Assembly (NCBI GenBank): GCA_023105745.1
Contig: JALGQZ010000001.1
Span: 58,051,437-58,115,436, forward strand
Source: Austropuccinia psidii
Lineage: Eukaryota; Basidiomycota; Pucciniomycetes; Pucciniales; Sphaerophragmiaceae
Direction: 5' to 3'
DNA: 64,000 bases
Each line of letters opens with the position of its first letter. The stretch's first letter is position 1. Under the pieces are notes generated by a model. The model was not told where the DNA came from, ran no database searches, and worked only from the letters and a program-made list of their open reading frames with translations. Both the position numbers and the translations under genes were made by a program. Of the stretch, positions 23,780 through 35,838 are shown in pieces.

Positions 23780-25757
23780 TGTAAGGTTTGACTATGAAAC
23801 AATAAGTAAAAATTACTAATAATTTACTTATTGTACTATGAATGTCCTTATAAATGAAATAAATAAGATAAAAATAATTATAATATCAAAAATTATTATA
23901 ATTATGGCGTAAAATAATTATATTATTAAATAAATATAATAATATAATTTATATCATAAAAAAAATATATATGAAATAAATATATTAATATAAAATAATT
24001 AACATATTTAAGAGCACTTTATTATTGATACCAACAAATAATAAAGGTGTAATAAATTGTTTTTTATTAATAAAAAACAATCAATAACAATAATATTACC
24101 AATATTAAAGCTATCAATTAATATAAATACTATTCCTATCAATTATAGAATTATTAAAAGTAATAATAGAGAAAAAATTATTATAATAAGAGAAATAACC
24201 TACTTTTAATGCTTAATATAATAATTTTGAATAATTTTACGCCTAGAAATTTAAATACAGCTTATTTAAATTGTGGTTACAATAAAATTTAAGAGAAATT
24301 ACAAATTTTGTTGGTTTTACATTTAATTGAGGTTTTTAAGAGAAATTTAAACAAAACAATGGATTATTGCAATAATCACGTCAAAGATGAAGATTAATAT
24401 AAGATTATCTTTGGTCTTTAATAATATAAAGGTTTTATATATAAAGAATAAAGAAATTACCTTTTTATTTAATGATTTAATGTTTTGTAAGCATCTGAGG
24501 GGAAAACAGAGTAAAAAGAGCTCTATTTATAGTAAATACCTCCCTCCTAGAGTCCAACAGCCTTCTAGTAGACGTGCACTGATCATATCCACTGGAATTG
24601 ATCAATAATTTAAGGCTTGGTGATGATTAAATCATGATCAAACCATCTTATCTCATTATTACGCCATTATTTAGAGTTATCACTATAACTCTATGTTTGA
24701 TAGCCTCAAGGCTTGGCAGAACCCCAAAATTTGTGGATTTTATTAGTTTTAATCATAAACTAACAGTATTCACCAATTTTATCACTCATATGACTGTTAA
24801 GATTAATTTAAGGCTACAGTGAGTGATCATAAATGATCAAATTAAGCTCAAACTTTGATCCTTAATAACTTTTAAGATTTACACGCTAAAGCAATTCAGA
24901 GAGTGAATTCTAATAGCTTTGCATAGCCTCATTATTCTGCCAAGAGAATTTCATTACATCATCCAAACTCTATTCTTGATGATTTTTCTTGTAACTCATC
25001 TTTTCTGTCAAAATTTAATATTTTAAACTTCAAACCATGATTTCAAGGGGTTATACCTTGAATATTATAATAGAAAATACATAATTCTTCACAAATGAAC
25101 TAGTAGATCCAACTCTCTACTTTTTTTAAGTTTGGACCACTTTCACAACAAAGTGGTCAACAGCTCTGTTGATTTTAATCAATAATCCCTTACAGGTTTT
25201 AACCTTGTTTATAGCTTGTGAAATAAGCTTCATTTCTGTATTCCTACAGGCATTACGTGATGACTTTATTTTTGGTTCATCACTCTATCATGCATATTTC
25301 AAAAGCTATTAGCTAAAATTGTTTAGTATATGTGTTGACCAAAAAGGTGCATATATTCAGCTTAATTCGTTAAGTATTGACGTTGGAACTTGGCTTATTA
25401 ATTGTTTTATATGTGGAATTCTATTGAGACTCCAATGGTACAATTTCATTTACATGCTGTTTCATTGGTCTTTGAAATAAATAAGGATTTATGTTTTTTA
25501 TAGGGGATTATTACTTATAACTCATTAAATATTGACTTTACAGATATGCCATAAAAATGGTATATGTGTATTTTACCATGGGGAATCCAATGGTATAATT
25601 TCTTTCACATGTTTATTCATTTGTCTTTAAGTTAAACCAAGTTTTATGCCAATTTATGCCAATTTTGTAGCTTTAAGGTAATTATTTTCAATGTATAATT
25701 ATTTTAAATATTTCTTGTGACCTTTTTGGGTATGTGGTCATATCTCAAAGTTTCACA
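23780..25757 (-). repeat. 5' LTR of N1
   Basis: 1978 bp, TGTGAAAC...CTTACA on the minus strand. A clear TATA box, CTATAAATAGAGCTC, lies at 24518-24532 (minus), with transcription expected to run leftward. It aligns with the 3' LTR (15190-17156) throughout, with scattered substitutions. Confidence 0.92.
24521..24532 (-). promoter_or_regulatory. TATA box in N1 5' LTR
   Basis: The minus strand reads CTATAAATAGAG, flanked by GC-richer sequence (GGACTCTAGGAGGGAGG upstream). The copy in the 3' LTR reads CTATAAGTAGAG. This would mark the U3/R region of the LTR; the start site is not directly visible. Confidence 0.6.
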
Positions 25758-25762
25758 ACCAC

Positions 25763-27343
25763 AGATCTCAATTGAAGGGATTAACATAAGTGATATTGGG
25801 AATGAATTCTTTGAAGAGGTCAGAGAATCTTATAAGCAAGACAAGAATTGCCATATCTTGACTCCTTTATTAGATAAAGACTGCAAAGATACATCTTTAG
25901 TCAATGCACTGGATGAATTTTGGAAAAATTCCTATTCTGAAGGAAGATTTCACTTGTTTGATGGGATTATTTACCACGGAACCAAACATTCTTGTGTAAT
26001 GACATTATGCAGCAGATTGCTTATCAATACCATTCTTCATGAATGCCATGATAGCATATACTCTGGACACCTATGCGAGGACAGAACACTTGAAAAAGTT
26101 AAAAAATGTGCATGTTGGCCATCCTGGAGAAAACAAACCATTGAATACTGCCATACCTGTGACACATGACAAAAATCAAACAGGAGTACAGGCAAGAAAT
26201 TTGGACTTATGATCCATATTCAAGAACCAAAATCACCTTGGGAAGTTGTTCACATGGATTGGGTCACAGCACTTCCTCTAAATGGTGACAAACGTTATAA
26301 TGCTTGTTTAGTCATTGTAGCCAGATATAGCAAGACTCCCATATCCTTACATGTCATAAAGATGACACTGCTATGGATACAGCTCTTCTTCTATGGAGTA
26401 GAGTTATTTCTCATACAGGATTATTTAAGAATATCATAAGTGACAGAGATCCCAAGTTCACATCTTTACTTTGGACCAATCTTCATAGATTGTTTGGGAC
26501 TAAGTTATCATTCTCTACAGCATATCACCCTCAAACAGATGGGTGAGCAGAGAGGATGATTCAAGCTTTAGAAGACATTATCAGGAGATTTTGTGCTTAT
26601 GGGTTAGAATTCAAAGACTCAGATGGCTTTACCCATGACTGGTGCACTCTTATACCTGCATCAGAATTGGCATATAAGACATCAGTCCATTCTTCCACAG
26701 GTCAAACTCCTGCTATGTTAGAAAAAGGATGGAATCCAAGACTCCCAGCAGACACACTGAAGAAAGACTTGATTGACATTCATCCTACAGCTTCCAGCTT
26801 CAAGTTAATGCTTGAAAAAGTGAAACATCATGCAAAAGAAAGTATTAATGAACCTTTTGACTATGCAAAACAGAAGTGGGACAAGAGTCGCAAAGTACCA
26901 GAATTCAAAGTAGGGGACTTAGTTCTTGTTTCAACCTTGAATTTTAATAATATCAAACGCCCAAAGAAGCTTAAAGATTCTTATGTAGGACCTTTTGTTC
27001 TTGTTTCCTTACATGGAACCAATGCAGTTCAAGTGGAATTGAGTGGTGAATTGTAAAATAAACACCCCACTTTTCCAGTCAGCTTGATAAGGCCTTATCA
27101 ACCAGCTGACAAAGAATTGTTTCCTTCAAGGAACCCAACTCCTTTAACTGTACCACCAGTGGAACAGAACGAAGACAAAAAAATAAAGAAATTCATTAAA
27201 GAAAGGAGACTTAAGGGTAAAAATCAAAGATAATATCTGGTCAGATATAGAAATCCAGCCATGAAGATGAATGGCTGGCAGAATCAAAAATATCTGACTC
27301 AGATAAACTCTTAAAAAGATTTAGACATGAAAGAAGGCCATGA
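25763..27343 (+). pseudogene. Element D: pol 3' part (integrase and chromodomain)
   Basis: This continues D's pol beyond the N1 insertion (ISIEGINISDIGNEFFEEV...). HHCC region: HDSIYSGH and CHTC, then a TGA at 26167. Integrase core: MDWVTALPLNGDKRYNACL, a frameshift near 26350-26440, [11 protein letters not shown]-stop-AERMIQALED, then the DLVLVSTLNFNNIK block to a TAA at 27053 and a frameshifted chromodomain relic ending at the TGA of 27341. At least four separate breaks; inactive. Confidence 0.88.
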
Positions 27344-27491
27344 GGTTGAATATGTCTATAAATGTGCTTTAAATTACTTGATCTTAGTGATGTACAGAGG
27401 TTGGACAGTGGACATTAACCCCCTTTGGGGCTTTTATTCTTCATACCATTGATGAAATTGTAGTAAAATTTTATTTTTTGGTGGGAGGGAA

Positions 27492-29395
27492 TGTGAGCCT
27501 TGAGGTATATTTTACATACCCATATAGGCCTCAAGTATCTTAAAAAGAAATTCTGAATTATGCATAACTCATAATTCATGCATATATTCAAAATTCATCA
27601 TTTTTGATTTCAGAAAAGATGGATACCTTTTTATTTAGTAAGTAGATCCATGGATTTAAGGCCAGATTTGGATTCTACACAAAAATTCACCTAGGGTAGC
27701 TCCATAGGGTGAATAAGCTCAAATTAAGTCTTTGAGGTGGTAATAGGGAAAATATTTCAATACCACATCATCAATACCGCATAAAAGATCCGTGAAAATT
27801 TTTATTTGTGTTGAATTCACGCCAAAATAATGGGAATGTGAGAAATCCCATGTTACATATACACTAAGAATATTGTTATGCATGTTTTGGGCATTTAATA
27901 TCATGGTATTATTACATGGATGTTTGGTACACCCATAGTGGATATATCACTTGAAGCTTAATTTTCAATTTTGACGTGAAAAATAGGCAAGGGGAACAAA
28001 AGACATCAAAGAGAGCCAGGGTACCCAACTTCTGAGGCCTCAAAGGTGTTGACAGCTCTAAATCTTGGATCCATGGCTGATCTTGGCCTAATCGGTAAGC
28101 TAAAACCTTTTGGGAACTTGGTTACCATGTTACAACTACAGTAAATCATAAGAGAATAGCAAATAACCTGCTATTTTGACGTGCCAAGGAGGTAAAAAGC
28201 TACTTAGACTCCTGTAACCATGTCAATTCTTAATGACTTTCAATGGATAAGCCCCAAAGGAGTAATTAAAACCATTTTTGGACTATTATCCATTGATTTA
28301 ACTCATAGAAACTAGCTAAACACTGATATTTGCAATTCTACATAGAAATGAGGTAAAAACTTCAAAAATTCATTAAAAATACAATTCTTAATGAATCTCT
28401 CTGAAACATTCGGGACCAATGAAGAACTGTATTACCTATGGTACAACCAAAAAAAATTACAGTTCTATTAGTAAAATTACAAGTTCTACTTACAGTCCAT
28501 TTTTGACTATTCTACGTGAAACACTGAATCTTCAAAAATTCACAGTAATTACAACCTGTGATGAAATTGCAAATAACATTTATAACTTTGAGAAATCAAT
28601 CATTATTTTTGAATAAAAGAATATTTACATATGTTACTCCTTTTATTCTTAACTTTATTGGGGTTGGTAGTCACATAAAAGCATCAATTAAGTAATTATG
28701 ATAATCTTACGTGACAACAAATGATGCAATCAATAATCTAAAAGGGTTTATTGTTTTCTCACTTACTGGTTTTTCAGTTTGCTCCATGCCACGCCTCTGT
28801 GAGCTGTTGTTGACTTAAAAGAGGCCCCCTCTTGTTGTTTTGTGCATATCAAATCATCTTATTATCCATTTATATCATTGTTACCAACAAGTAAGTATTA
28901 GTTAAACTATTCTTAAGTGTTTTAAATCTTTTAGAATCAATAAGAAAGACGTGAAATCATAGAATACAACTATATATTGTTGTAATCCTGCTATAAATCA
29001 TTTTTATCCCTTAAATCCACAATTCTATGTCAAATTTCTCTACTTATATTTTCAATAAGTTCTTTGGAGTATGAGTGAGTCATTTATCTTTAATTCTTAA
29101 ATTTTTTCTCTAAAATTAGTTTTCTTGAAGAATTATCTTTATAAATATATATTAAAATAATTTTATTATTTTAATAAAAGAAGTTTTTATTATTAAATTC
29201 TTCTTGGAATTGATTCTTGTAGACAATTACTGCTCACTGTTAAGATCACTAGTAGTGTTTAACAAGTGAAATATATAATTCTTTAATGATTTAATTGTGG
29301 CTATAATAATATTTTATTATTATATTTCATAAGAACAGACATAGTACTGTTGATTTATAGTATTATTATCATCAGTTTCATAGTCAAATATTACA
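27492..29395 (+). repeat. 3' LTR of element D
   Basis: 1904 bp, TGTGAGCCTTGAGG...ATTACA, preceded by purine tract GGGAGGGAA and followed by the target duplication TTATC (29396-29400). The conserved GAGAGCCAGGGTACCC block is near 28010. Confidence 0.93.
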
Positions 29396-29742
29396 TTATC
29401 AGATGTTATACACATACTTTATTATATCTTATCAATATTTACCTTAATATCCAAATCCTAAATATTATAGTATAATGGTATTAAGACATTATTTATATAA
29501 TCATAAATTAGATCTGATAGAGACCTCTGAGATTATCCTCTAGTTGTAAAACCACAATCTTGAATAATGATTTGTGATCTCTATGAGGAGAGTATTTAGT
29601 ATATTCAGAGGGGTAGCTGATACACGTTATCACCCTTGGTTACAGGATCATTCAGAAATTCAAAACTTTAAAGCTGTGAGTTTCCCCTCAAGAACTTCCT
29701 TATACAATCCCACACTGAAAAAATCGCTTCTGGGATGGATCT
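29396..29742. other. Remnant between D and solo LTR E
   Basis: About 340 bp of old sequence, right flank of D's insertion and left flank of E's. Its last five bases GATCT (29738-29742) recur after E. On the minus strand, the join across E (TGTTGAAGAGATCCATC) resembles the protease-RT linker of D (TGTTGAAGCACAAATTGATCCATC), so it is probably part of the same decayed pol fragment as 31662-32246. Only this short stretch supports that. Confidence 0.4.
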
Positions 29743-31656
29743 TGTGAGCCTTGAGGTATATTTTACATACCCAATTAGGCCACAATTATCTCAAAAATAA
29801 ATTCTGAACTATGCATAACCCATAAGTCATGCATATATTCAAAATTCATCATTTTTTTATTTCAGAAAAGATGAATAACCTTTTATTGAGTAAGTAAATC
29901 CATGAATTTAAGGCCAGATCTGGATTCTACACAAAATATCACCTAGGGTAGCTACTTAGAGTGAATAAGCTCAAATCAACTCTTTGAGGTGGTAATATGG
30001 AAAATACTTCAATGCCACATAATCAATAACACATAAAAGATCCATGAAAATTTTTGTTTTTCTCAATTCCACGCCAAAATAATGGGAATGTGAGAAATTC
30101 CATGTTACAAATACACTAAGAATGGTGTTATGAATGTTTGTGGCACTTAATATTGTGGTATTCTTACATACACCTTTGGTACACCCATAGTGGATATCTC
30201 ACTAAGGTTAAATTTTTATTTTGATGTAAACAATAGTCAAGGGGGACAAAAGACATCAAAGAGAGCCAGGGTACCCAACTTCTGACGCTTCTGAGGTGTG
30301 GATAGCTCCAAAGCTTGGATAAATGGCCGATATTGACCCAATTAGTAAGCTGAAGCCTTTTGGGAGTTTGGTTACCAAGTCAAAATTTCATTATATCATA
30401 AGAAAATAGCAATTAAGCTGCTATTTTGATGTGCCAAGGAGGTAAAGAGCAACTTAGACTCCTGTAACCATGTCAATTCTTAATGAATTTCCATGCATAA
30501 GCACCAAAAAGAGTAATTAAAGCCCTTTTTGGACTAGTATCCATTTATTTACCTCATAGCAACCAGTCATATAATGCTATTTGCAATTCTACATAGAAAT
30601 GAGGTAAAAACTTCAAAAATTCATTAAAAATACAATTCTTAATGAATCTTTCTAAAACTTTCAGGACCAATTAAGAACTTTATAATTCATATAAAAACCA
30701 AAAGAAATATACTTTTATAAGTAATACTAAAAGCTTTACTTACAGTCCATTTTTGATGATTCTACATGAAATACTGAATCTTTAAAAATTCACAGAAAAT
30801 ACACTCTGCAATGAAGTTTCCAATAACATTGATAAATTTGAGAAATCAATGATTATTTGGGAATAAAAGAATATTTACAGTTGTTACTCCTTTTATTCTT
30901 AACCATAAATGGGTTGGTAGTCATGTAAAAGCACCAATTAAGTAATTATAATAATCTTACGTGATAACAGATGATGCAATCAGTAATCCAAAAAGGTTTA
31001 TTGTTTTATCACTCACTGTTTTTTCAGTTTTCTCCATGGCACGCCTTTTTGAGCTGTGCTATAAACTTAAAAGAGGCCTCCTCTTGCTGCTTTTTCCAAA
31101 TCATCACATCATTCCATTATAACTTTATTACCAACAAGTAAGTATTAGTTAAAGCTATTTATTAAGTGTTTTATTCTTTCATAATCAATCAGAAAGACAT
31201 GAAATCATTGAAATAAAATATCTCTTTTTGTAATCTTGCTATAAATCAATTTTGATCCTTTAAATTCACAATTATCCGCTGAATTTCTCTACTCTTATCT
31301 TTCAATAAGTTCTTTGGAATATTAGTGAGTGTTTTGATTTAATTCTTGAAGTTTTTCTCTAGTAATAGTTTTCTTAAAGGGTTATTCTCATAATTATTCT
31401 TGTAAAAGATAATTATATATTAAAATAATTTTACTATTTTAATAAAGAAGATTTATTATTGAATTCTTCTTGTAATTGATTCTTGTAGACAATTACTGCT
31501 TACTGTTATAATCACTAGTAGTGTATAACAAGTAAAAGAAATAATTAATTAATCAATTGTGGCTATAATAATTTTTATTATTATATTTCATAAGAAAAGT
31601 CATAGTACTATTGATTAATAGTAATATTATCCACAATTTCATAGACACATCTTACA
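29743..31656 (+). mobile_element. Solo LTR E (lineage 1)
   Basis: A single LTR of 1914 bp, TGTGAGCCTTGAGG...CATCTTACA, with no internal region attached. It is bounded by a perfect 5-bp target duplication GATCT (29738-29742 and 31657-31661). This is the usual product of recombination between the two LTRs of a full element. Confidence 0.92.
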
Positions 31657-31661
31657 GATCT

Positions 31662-32246
31662 CTTCAACATGGCCTTTTAATTTCCTTAGGGGATATTCCC
31701 CTATGGAAAATTCTGGACTTTTCTTCCTCAAAATCTTCAGTAAGCTCAAAATGTTTTCTTTTGAGGCTAGGGCTACATTCACCTTTATTAAATTGATCTA
31801 GTAATTTGGCTAGAGGGTCATGAATAGTTATTTGGCTTATATCAAGGAAATATTTTTTAACCTTTCTTGTAACTCTGATGATATTTCTGCTATTAATATT
31901 GTGAATTTCTATGCCATACATACTTTTTTAGTATTTTCCCAGGAGGAACCCTTATATATGCTAATTGTAAATCGCTAGAACAATTGTATTGAGACCAATA
32001 TTGACACTCTTATGGAATATTATTACTTCTTTGATAATAGTCCATAATGGGCTCATATTACATGATGCACTTTTGAAGTTCTTTGCTTTTGTGGGAAGAT
32101 TTTTGTTTTCCCAGTGGGAGAAATGTTTTTCCAATTATGTTTTGGCCACTATTGAGTAGGGCTCTTCAATTTAATATGGAAAGGGGTTTTATCCAGTGTG
32201 AATGCACCCTGTGATCTTAGTAGCTTCCCCATGTATATATGCCTTA
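31662..32246 (-). pseudogene. Decayed protease/linker fragment of another gypsy element
   Basis: On the minus strand from about 32246 the sequence reads, with stops, AYIHGEATKITGCIH..., SIVAKTYLEKHFSHWENKNLPTKAKNFKSAS..., GFLLGKY, then an open 85-codon frame (31921-31664) MYGIEIHNINSRNIIRV...KKYFLDISQITIHDPLAKLLDQF. This is the protease and protease-RT linker of a lineage-1-like element, but the DSG/DTG active site is lost. It is more diverged from D than N1 is, so it probably belongs to a third subgroup. Confidence 0.7.
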
Positions 32247-32717
32247 CCTTTTTTCAGCCTTTAGGTATGCTTTACATACCCAAATAGGCCATAAATAGCT
32301 TTAAAATGAATTTTGAAATATGCTAAGCCCATTGACCATGTGCATAGTAAAAATTCATCATTTTTCGTATAAAAAAATATGGATATATTATTGACAGAAA
32401 GTAAGTCAATGGATTTATGTCCAGCTTTGAATTCTACACAAAAATTCACCTGGGATAAATCCATAGAGTGAATAATATTAAATTAAATCTATAAGAATGT
32501 AATTTAGAAGAAATTTCAACACCTCATGATCAATACCACATAAATGATTTGTATAATTTTCTGTTTTTTGCATTCTCATTCCAAAATAATGAAATTCTGA
32601 GGAATACCATGTAACCTACAAACCAATATTTGTGTTATTTATGCTTATGGGACACAAAATTACTGTATTGTTACATACAGTATTAATGCACCCATAGTGG
32701 ATATAAGTCTTGAGAAC
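32247..32717 (+). repeat. Old LTR G, left part
   Basis: Begins about CAGCCTTTAGGTATGCTTTACATACCCAAATAGGCC, a diverged version of the A/D/E LTR start, and runs to ...CCCATAGTGGATATAAGTCTTGAGAAC. It is then interrupted by LTR F. It continues after F at about 34431 with the GACATCAAAGAGAGCCAGGG block. Confidence 0.75.
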
Positions 32718-34429
32718 TGTGAGCCTTAAAGGTATTTTAATATATCAAAAGGACAACAAAGAATAAATTTAATAAATTTATTTATTATATACAAACAAAA
32801 TTGAAATAAAAATATAAAATTTAAAATAATAATTTTACAATAAAATTTAAAAAAATGTGAAAATATATTTTTACATGAAAAATTAAAGTAAAAATGAATT
32901 TTCATCAAAAATATTAAAATTAAAATATTTTTTGGAAAATTTTAAGAAAAAATCTGATGACTTTTTTCCCAATAAATATACTTATGGAAATGATCTCACC
33001 ATTGGATTACTCATAAAGAATTAGGTGGGGTCACCTTTGAGTGAAAATTCTATAGCTCAACTCTAAATAAGCTTAAATTAAGCTTTTAGTATTTTTCATA
33101 TGAAACTCTGACAATGCTCAAAACCTTAGTTTAATTCACACCACATGTTGTGTTAACCATAAATTTTTGTGTTAAGATTGAGCTATGGTGTGTAATTTAG
33201 AAGTTATGAGGAAATGAAGTATTTTCAATTGAAATGTAAAAATTTGTATATGTATTACATAAATAAACTTGGATTTGAATATGTGGGATCCATAATTACC
33301 ATTGTTTAATTTAAATTTTAAATTAATTTACATATGTAAGTTTTTAGAATAATACGTGATGAGAAACTAAAGAAAAAATAAATTGGAAAGATTAATTTTT
33401 TGGGTGAAAGGGGATCTTGGCTCAAAGAGTGCAAGACTCCCCCAAATTTCTTTCTTAAATTTGTGGGATTTTTGAATTAAGGCAAGATTTCATCACTTTT
33501 GGCCTGTAATTGAGTAACAGGGTCTTTGACTCAATTTATGATGAGATTTTGATACCAACCAGGGAATTTTTAACTGTTTCCAAGAGGGTAAAGGAACCCT
33601 TAAGCTAAAACAAACATATCAAAAAATAACCAACTTTGAGGCCTCTTACACAAATTTTGACATGTTTTGAAGGATTTAAACCAAGTATTGCTATAGAAAT
33701 GGCTTATTTAAGGGACTAAAGTGGCTAAAACCAGCCCTTTTTGGTTCCAAACCAGGATTCAATGATTTCATAGTTGGATTTTCTTTTGTAAGTGTTTTTT
33801 CACAATTTATTAGAGTAAATTCTACTTTTGGAGCAAGAGAATTTATGGCTATAAAATAATGTCTTCTTTTCCACACCTTTTATTTCATGTTAGAGCGTTT
33901 TCCTTTTATGATTATTTTAAACACAGTTGAATAGATTAATAGAAGATTACAACCACCATTATTAAATAATTTCAAACCCTTTAACCCCATTAAAGCTCAT
34001 TATAGTCACTGTTTGTAACTTATATAATCATTTTTACCCTTGAACCACCCCAAAAGTGAATTAAAGCATCTTTCAGCACTGTTAGCTTTGTCACTTTGTT
34101 TCCAAATTCACTATGGTCACTTTTGGACACGTTTTCTCTTCAAAATCATTTTCAAAGATTCTATTCCCATGTAAATTTCTGGAAGTTCTTTTGTCCATTA
34201 ATTCCAATTGAAATTTATTTCAAAGAAATTTCCTTTTTAGCCATAAAATGTTTCTTATATAGCATTTTTGGATAAATTTTTATCATATTATTGTTTTATA
34301 CCAACAAAGTTAAATACAATGATTTTATGTGTTTTCTTTTAAAACTTTTAAGATTACTATTTTGAATCAAATTTTGAGGACAGGAAAAGTATTTGGTTTT
34401 TAATCAAATTTTCATATCCACACCTTACC
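32718..34429 (+). repeat. LTR F, inserted in LTR G (subfamily b)
   Basis: About 1711 bp, from TGTGAGCCTTAAAGGTA to CATATCCACACCTTAC (the final CA is changed to CC/CCA). It aligns with B's LTR in reverse and with H. It contains GGCTATAAAATAATGTCTTC (about 33849-33868), the shared TATA region. It has no internal sequence, so it is probably a solo LTR, but the flanks (AGAAC and AAACC) do not show a clear target duplication. Confidence 0.75.
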
Positions 34430-34698
34430 AAACCTTAATCAGTATTTATGAATTTAAAATATTTAAGGGGAATAAGACATCAAAGAGAGCCAGGGTACTC
34501 CAAGTCATGAGGCCTCTGAGGAATATAAATTCCTAAATCTTGAATAGATGGCTGATAATGACCTGATGAATCTAATAATATCTTATGGCAACCTTTTCAC
34601 TGAGTCCAAGTCCCATTATATTAGAGAAAAAGGAAAATGAGTTGCTTTTTTGACATGAAAAGGAATAAATGTGAAACTCTGACTCCTGTGACCATGTG
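34430..34698 (+). repeat. Old LTR G, right part (truncated)
   Basis: Resumes G after F: GACATCAAAGAGAGCCAGGGTACTCCAAGTCATGAGGCCTC (34475-34515), GGCTGATAATGACC, and ACTCCTGTGACCATGT (to about 34698), each matching D's LTR in order with about 20-25% difference. Beyond that the match ends, so the last third of the LTR is missing. Confidence 0.7.
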
Positions 34699-35400
34699 TC
34701 ACAATTCTGTCTGCCAGACCTCAACTAAGGGAACTCTTACCAAAAAGGCTGTTAAACCAGTTGAAAGACCAGTCAATAATGGCAAGTTGTAGATCACATT
34801 CCATCATGCAACAGTGGCCTATCATAGTGGAACCAAAGAGTGCCCTGCTTCTAAATGTGTTGGAAGGGGCAGGTATGTTGTTCTTCAAGATCTACAACTC
34901 CATGAACATAATTTTGAGATCTCAGACAATCATCCTTCTTATTGGCCAAAGAATTCCTAGCCCCACTTTGGTCCAGTGGGCCACCATCTTCACATGCATT
35001 TGGTGAACTCTAAAATGATTTGGTGGGACATCACCCAAATAAAATTTTCCATAAGTGTTTATTGGCATCTGTAGCTCCTGCTTATGGCCATTCATCTAAA
35101 TCATATCTTGGTTAGCTAAACCTGTTGACATTTGTTGCATTCAAAAAACAAATTTACTCACATTCATTGCTGCAGTCCTAATCACCAAAAAGAACTCTTA
35201 CACAGTTTCCCCAAGGCAATACAAGTGCTAAGAAAAGAAAAATCTTGCATTCAGCACCATATGACAGGCAAGATTTCCATGCTGTAAGTAAGTGGAATGT
35301 CAGGATAATTGGTTACTGTACTGAAAGCCTCTTGATGAATTCCAGAAAAAAAATCACAAACTTCTGATGAAGCATGAAATGTGAGAGAAAAAATAGGCTC
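34699..35400. other. Unassigned sequence between LTR G and the host island
   Basis: About 700 bp with no motif I recognise. Composition is less AT-rich than the flanking LTRs. Short open frames (34761-35006 plus strand) have no recognisable domains. It could be a remnant of a different transposon or of a decayed gene. Confidence 0.4.
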
Positions 35401-35757
35401 AATTTATCATAAAGCAAGGGATGAGAGGGATGATGAAAACTCTTTTCAGCCGAGAGGGATGGAGGGCCCCGGAAATTAGCCCACTGATACACATCTGTTG
35501 CCCCGCTTTGGCCGAGTTGAACCTTCACAGCGGAGGTGCTTTAAACGCCTCACAGGATACCACTGCGGTCTCTTCCAGAAGCACATGTTCCTTCAATGCG
35601 CAAATACGTACTGAGAGGCGTAGCTGCATGCGCCACAGCCAGGAATACCAGTGCGCAGCACGCGCCGCCTCCCCGTCCCAATCAACCGCCCATGGATGAA
35701 GACGGGTGAAATTTGTCGTGAGGATTCCGGGCAAGCGATGCCTAACAGGAAGTACAG
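35401..35757. other. GC- and CpG-rich segment downstream of the tRNA gene
   Basis: Composition changes abruptly, with many CpGs (for example GCGCAGCACGCGCCGCC near 35654), unlike nearly all the transposon DNA. Frames of 60-92 codons are open on both strands (35421-35699 plus; 35734-35525 minus) but neither shows a known domain, and GC-rich DNA opens frames by chance. It may be an untranslated or regulatory region or an unrecognised small gene. Confidence 0.45.
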
Positions 35758-35838
35758 ACCTGTCACTGGGAGTCGAACCCAGGTTACCAGGACATCAGAT
35801 CTCAAAACCTGGTGTCCTAACCACTAGACGATGACAGG
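35758..35838 (-). tRNA. tRNA-Gln (anticodon UUG) with 9-nt intron
   Basis: The minus strand folds into a complete cloverleaf. Acceptor stem CCTGTCA pairs perfectly with TGACAGG (discriminator T at 35758); D arm is GTC/GAC with the A box; anticodon stem CCAGG/CCTGG is perfect; T arm CTGGG-TTCGACT-CCCAG contains the B box GGTTCGACTCC. The anticodon loop is 16 nt. Removing GATCTGATG at the canonical site between positions 37 and 38 leaves the normal seven-base loop TTTTGAT with anticodon TTG. The mature length would be 72 nt before CCA addition. No run of four T's follows within about 60 nt, so the terminator is weak or more distant. It is divergent from the prefoldin gene 192 bp away. Confidence 0.92.

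Larger units (their letters stand above)
14431..25757 (-). mobile_element. Compound lineage-1 element N1 inserted in D
   Basis: A minus-strand relative of D, with 5' LTR 25757-23780, internal region 23779-17157 and 3' LTR 17156-15190, followed on its 3' side by a second PBS and leader (15189 to about 14828) and then the end of a third LTR (about 14827-14431). The outer ends are TGTGAA/TTTACA type. The D pol sequence flanking them is GCCAC (14426-14430) on the left and ACCAC (25758-25762) on the right, a 5-bp duplication with one change. Removing N1 restores D's frame across ...EAEP|QISIEG. So the whole triple-LTR structure sits between one pair of target duplications. Confidence 0.9.
7778..29395 (+). 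mobile_element. Element D, lineage-1 Ty3/gypsy chromovirus, interrupted by N1
   Basis: D is complete in outline: 5' LTR 7778-9697, PBS, leader, gag-pol to 14430, the N1 insertion 14431-25757, the rest of pol 25763-27343, purine tract 27482-27491 and 3' LTR 27492-29395. A 5-bp target duplication TTATC is at 7773-7777 and 29396-29400. Without N1 it is about 10.3 kb. In the first 240 bp the two LTRs differ by roughly 9% by eye, and pol has several nonsense codons, so it is an old, inactive copy. Confidence 0.93.

Noticed and set aside
32713..34434. Target duplication around LTR F
   Set aside because: AGAAC on the left and CAAAC/AAACC on the right share too few bases; insertion is inferred from the split of LTR G only.
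35421..35734. Small protein genes on either strand beside the tRNA gene
   Set aside because: Open frames of 70-93 codons in CpG-rich DNA without a motif; reported only as an unassigned segment.
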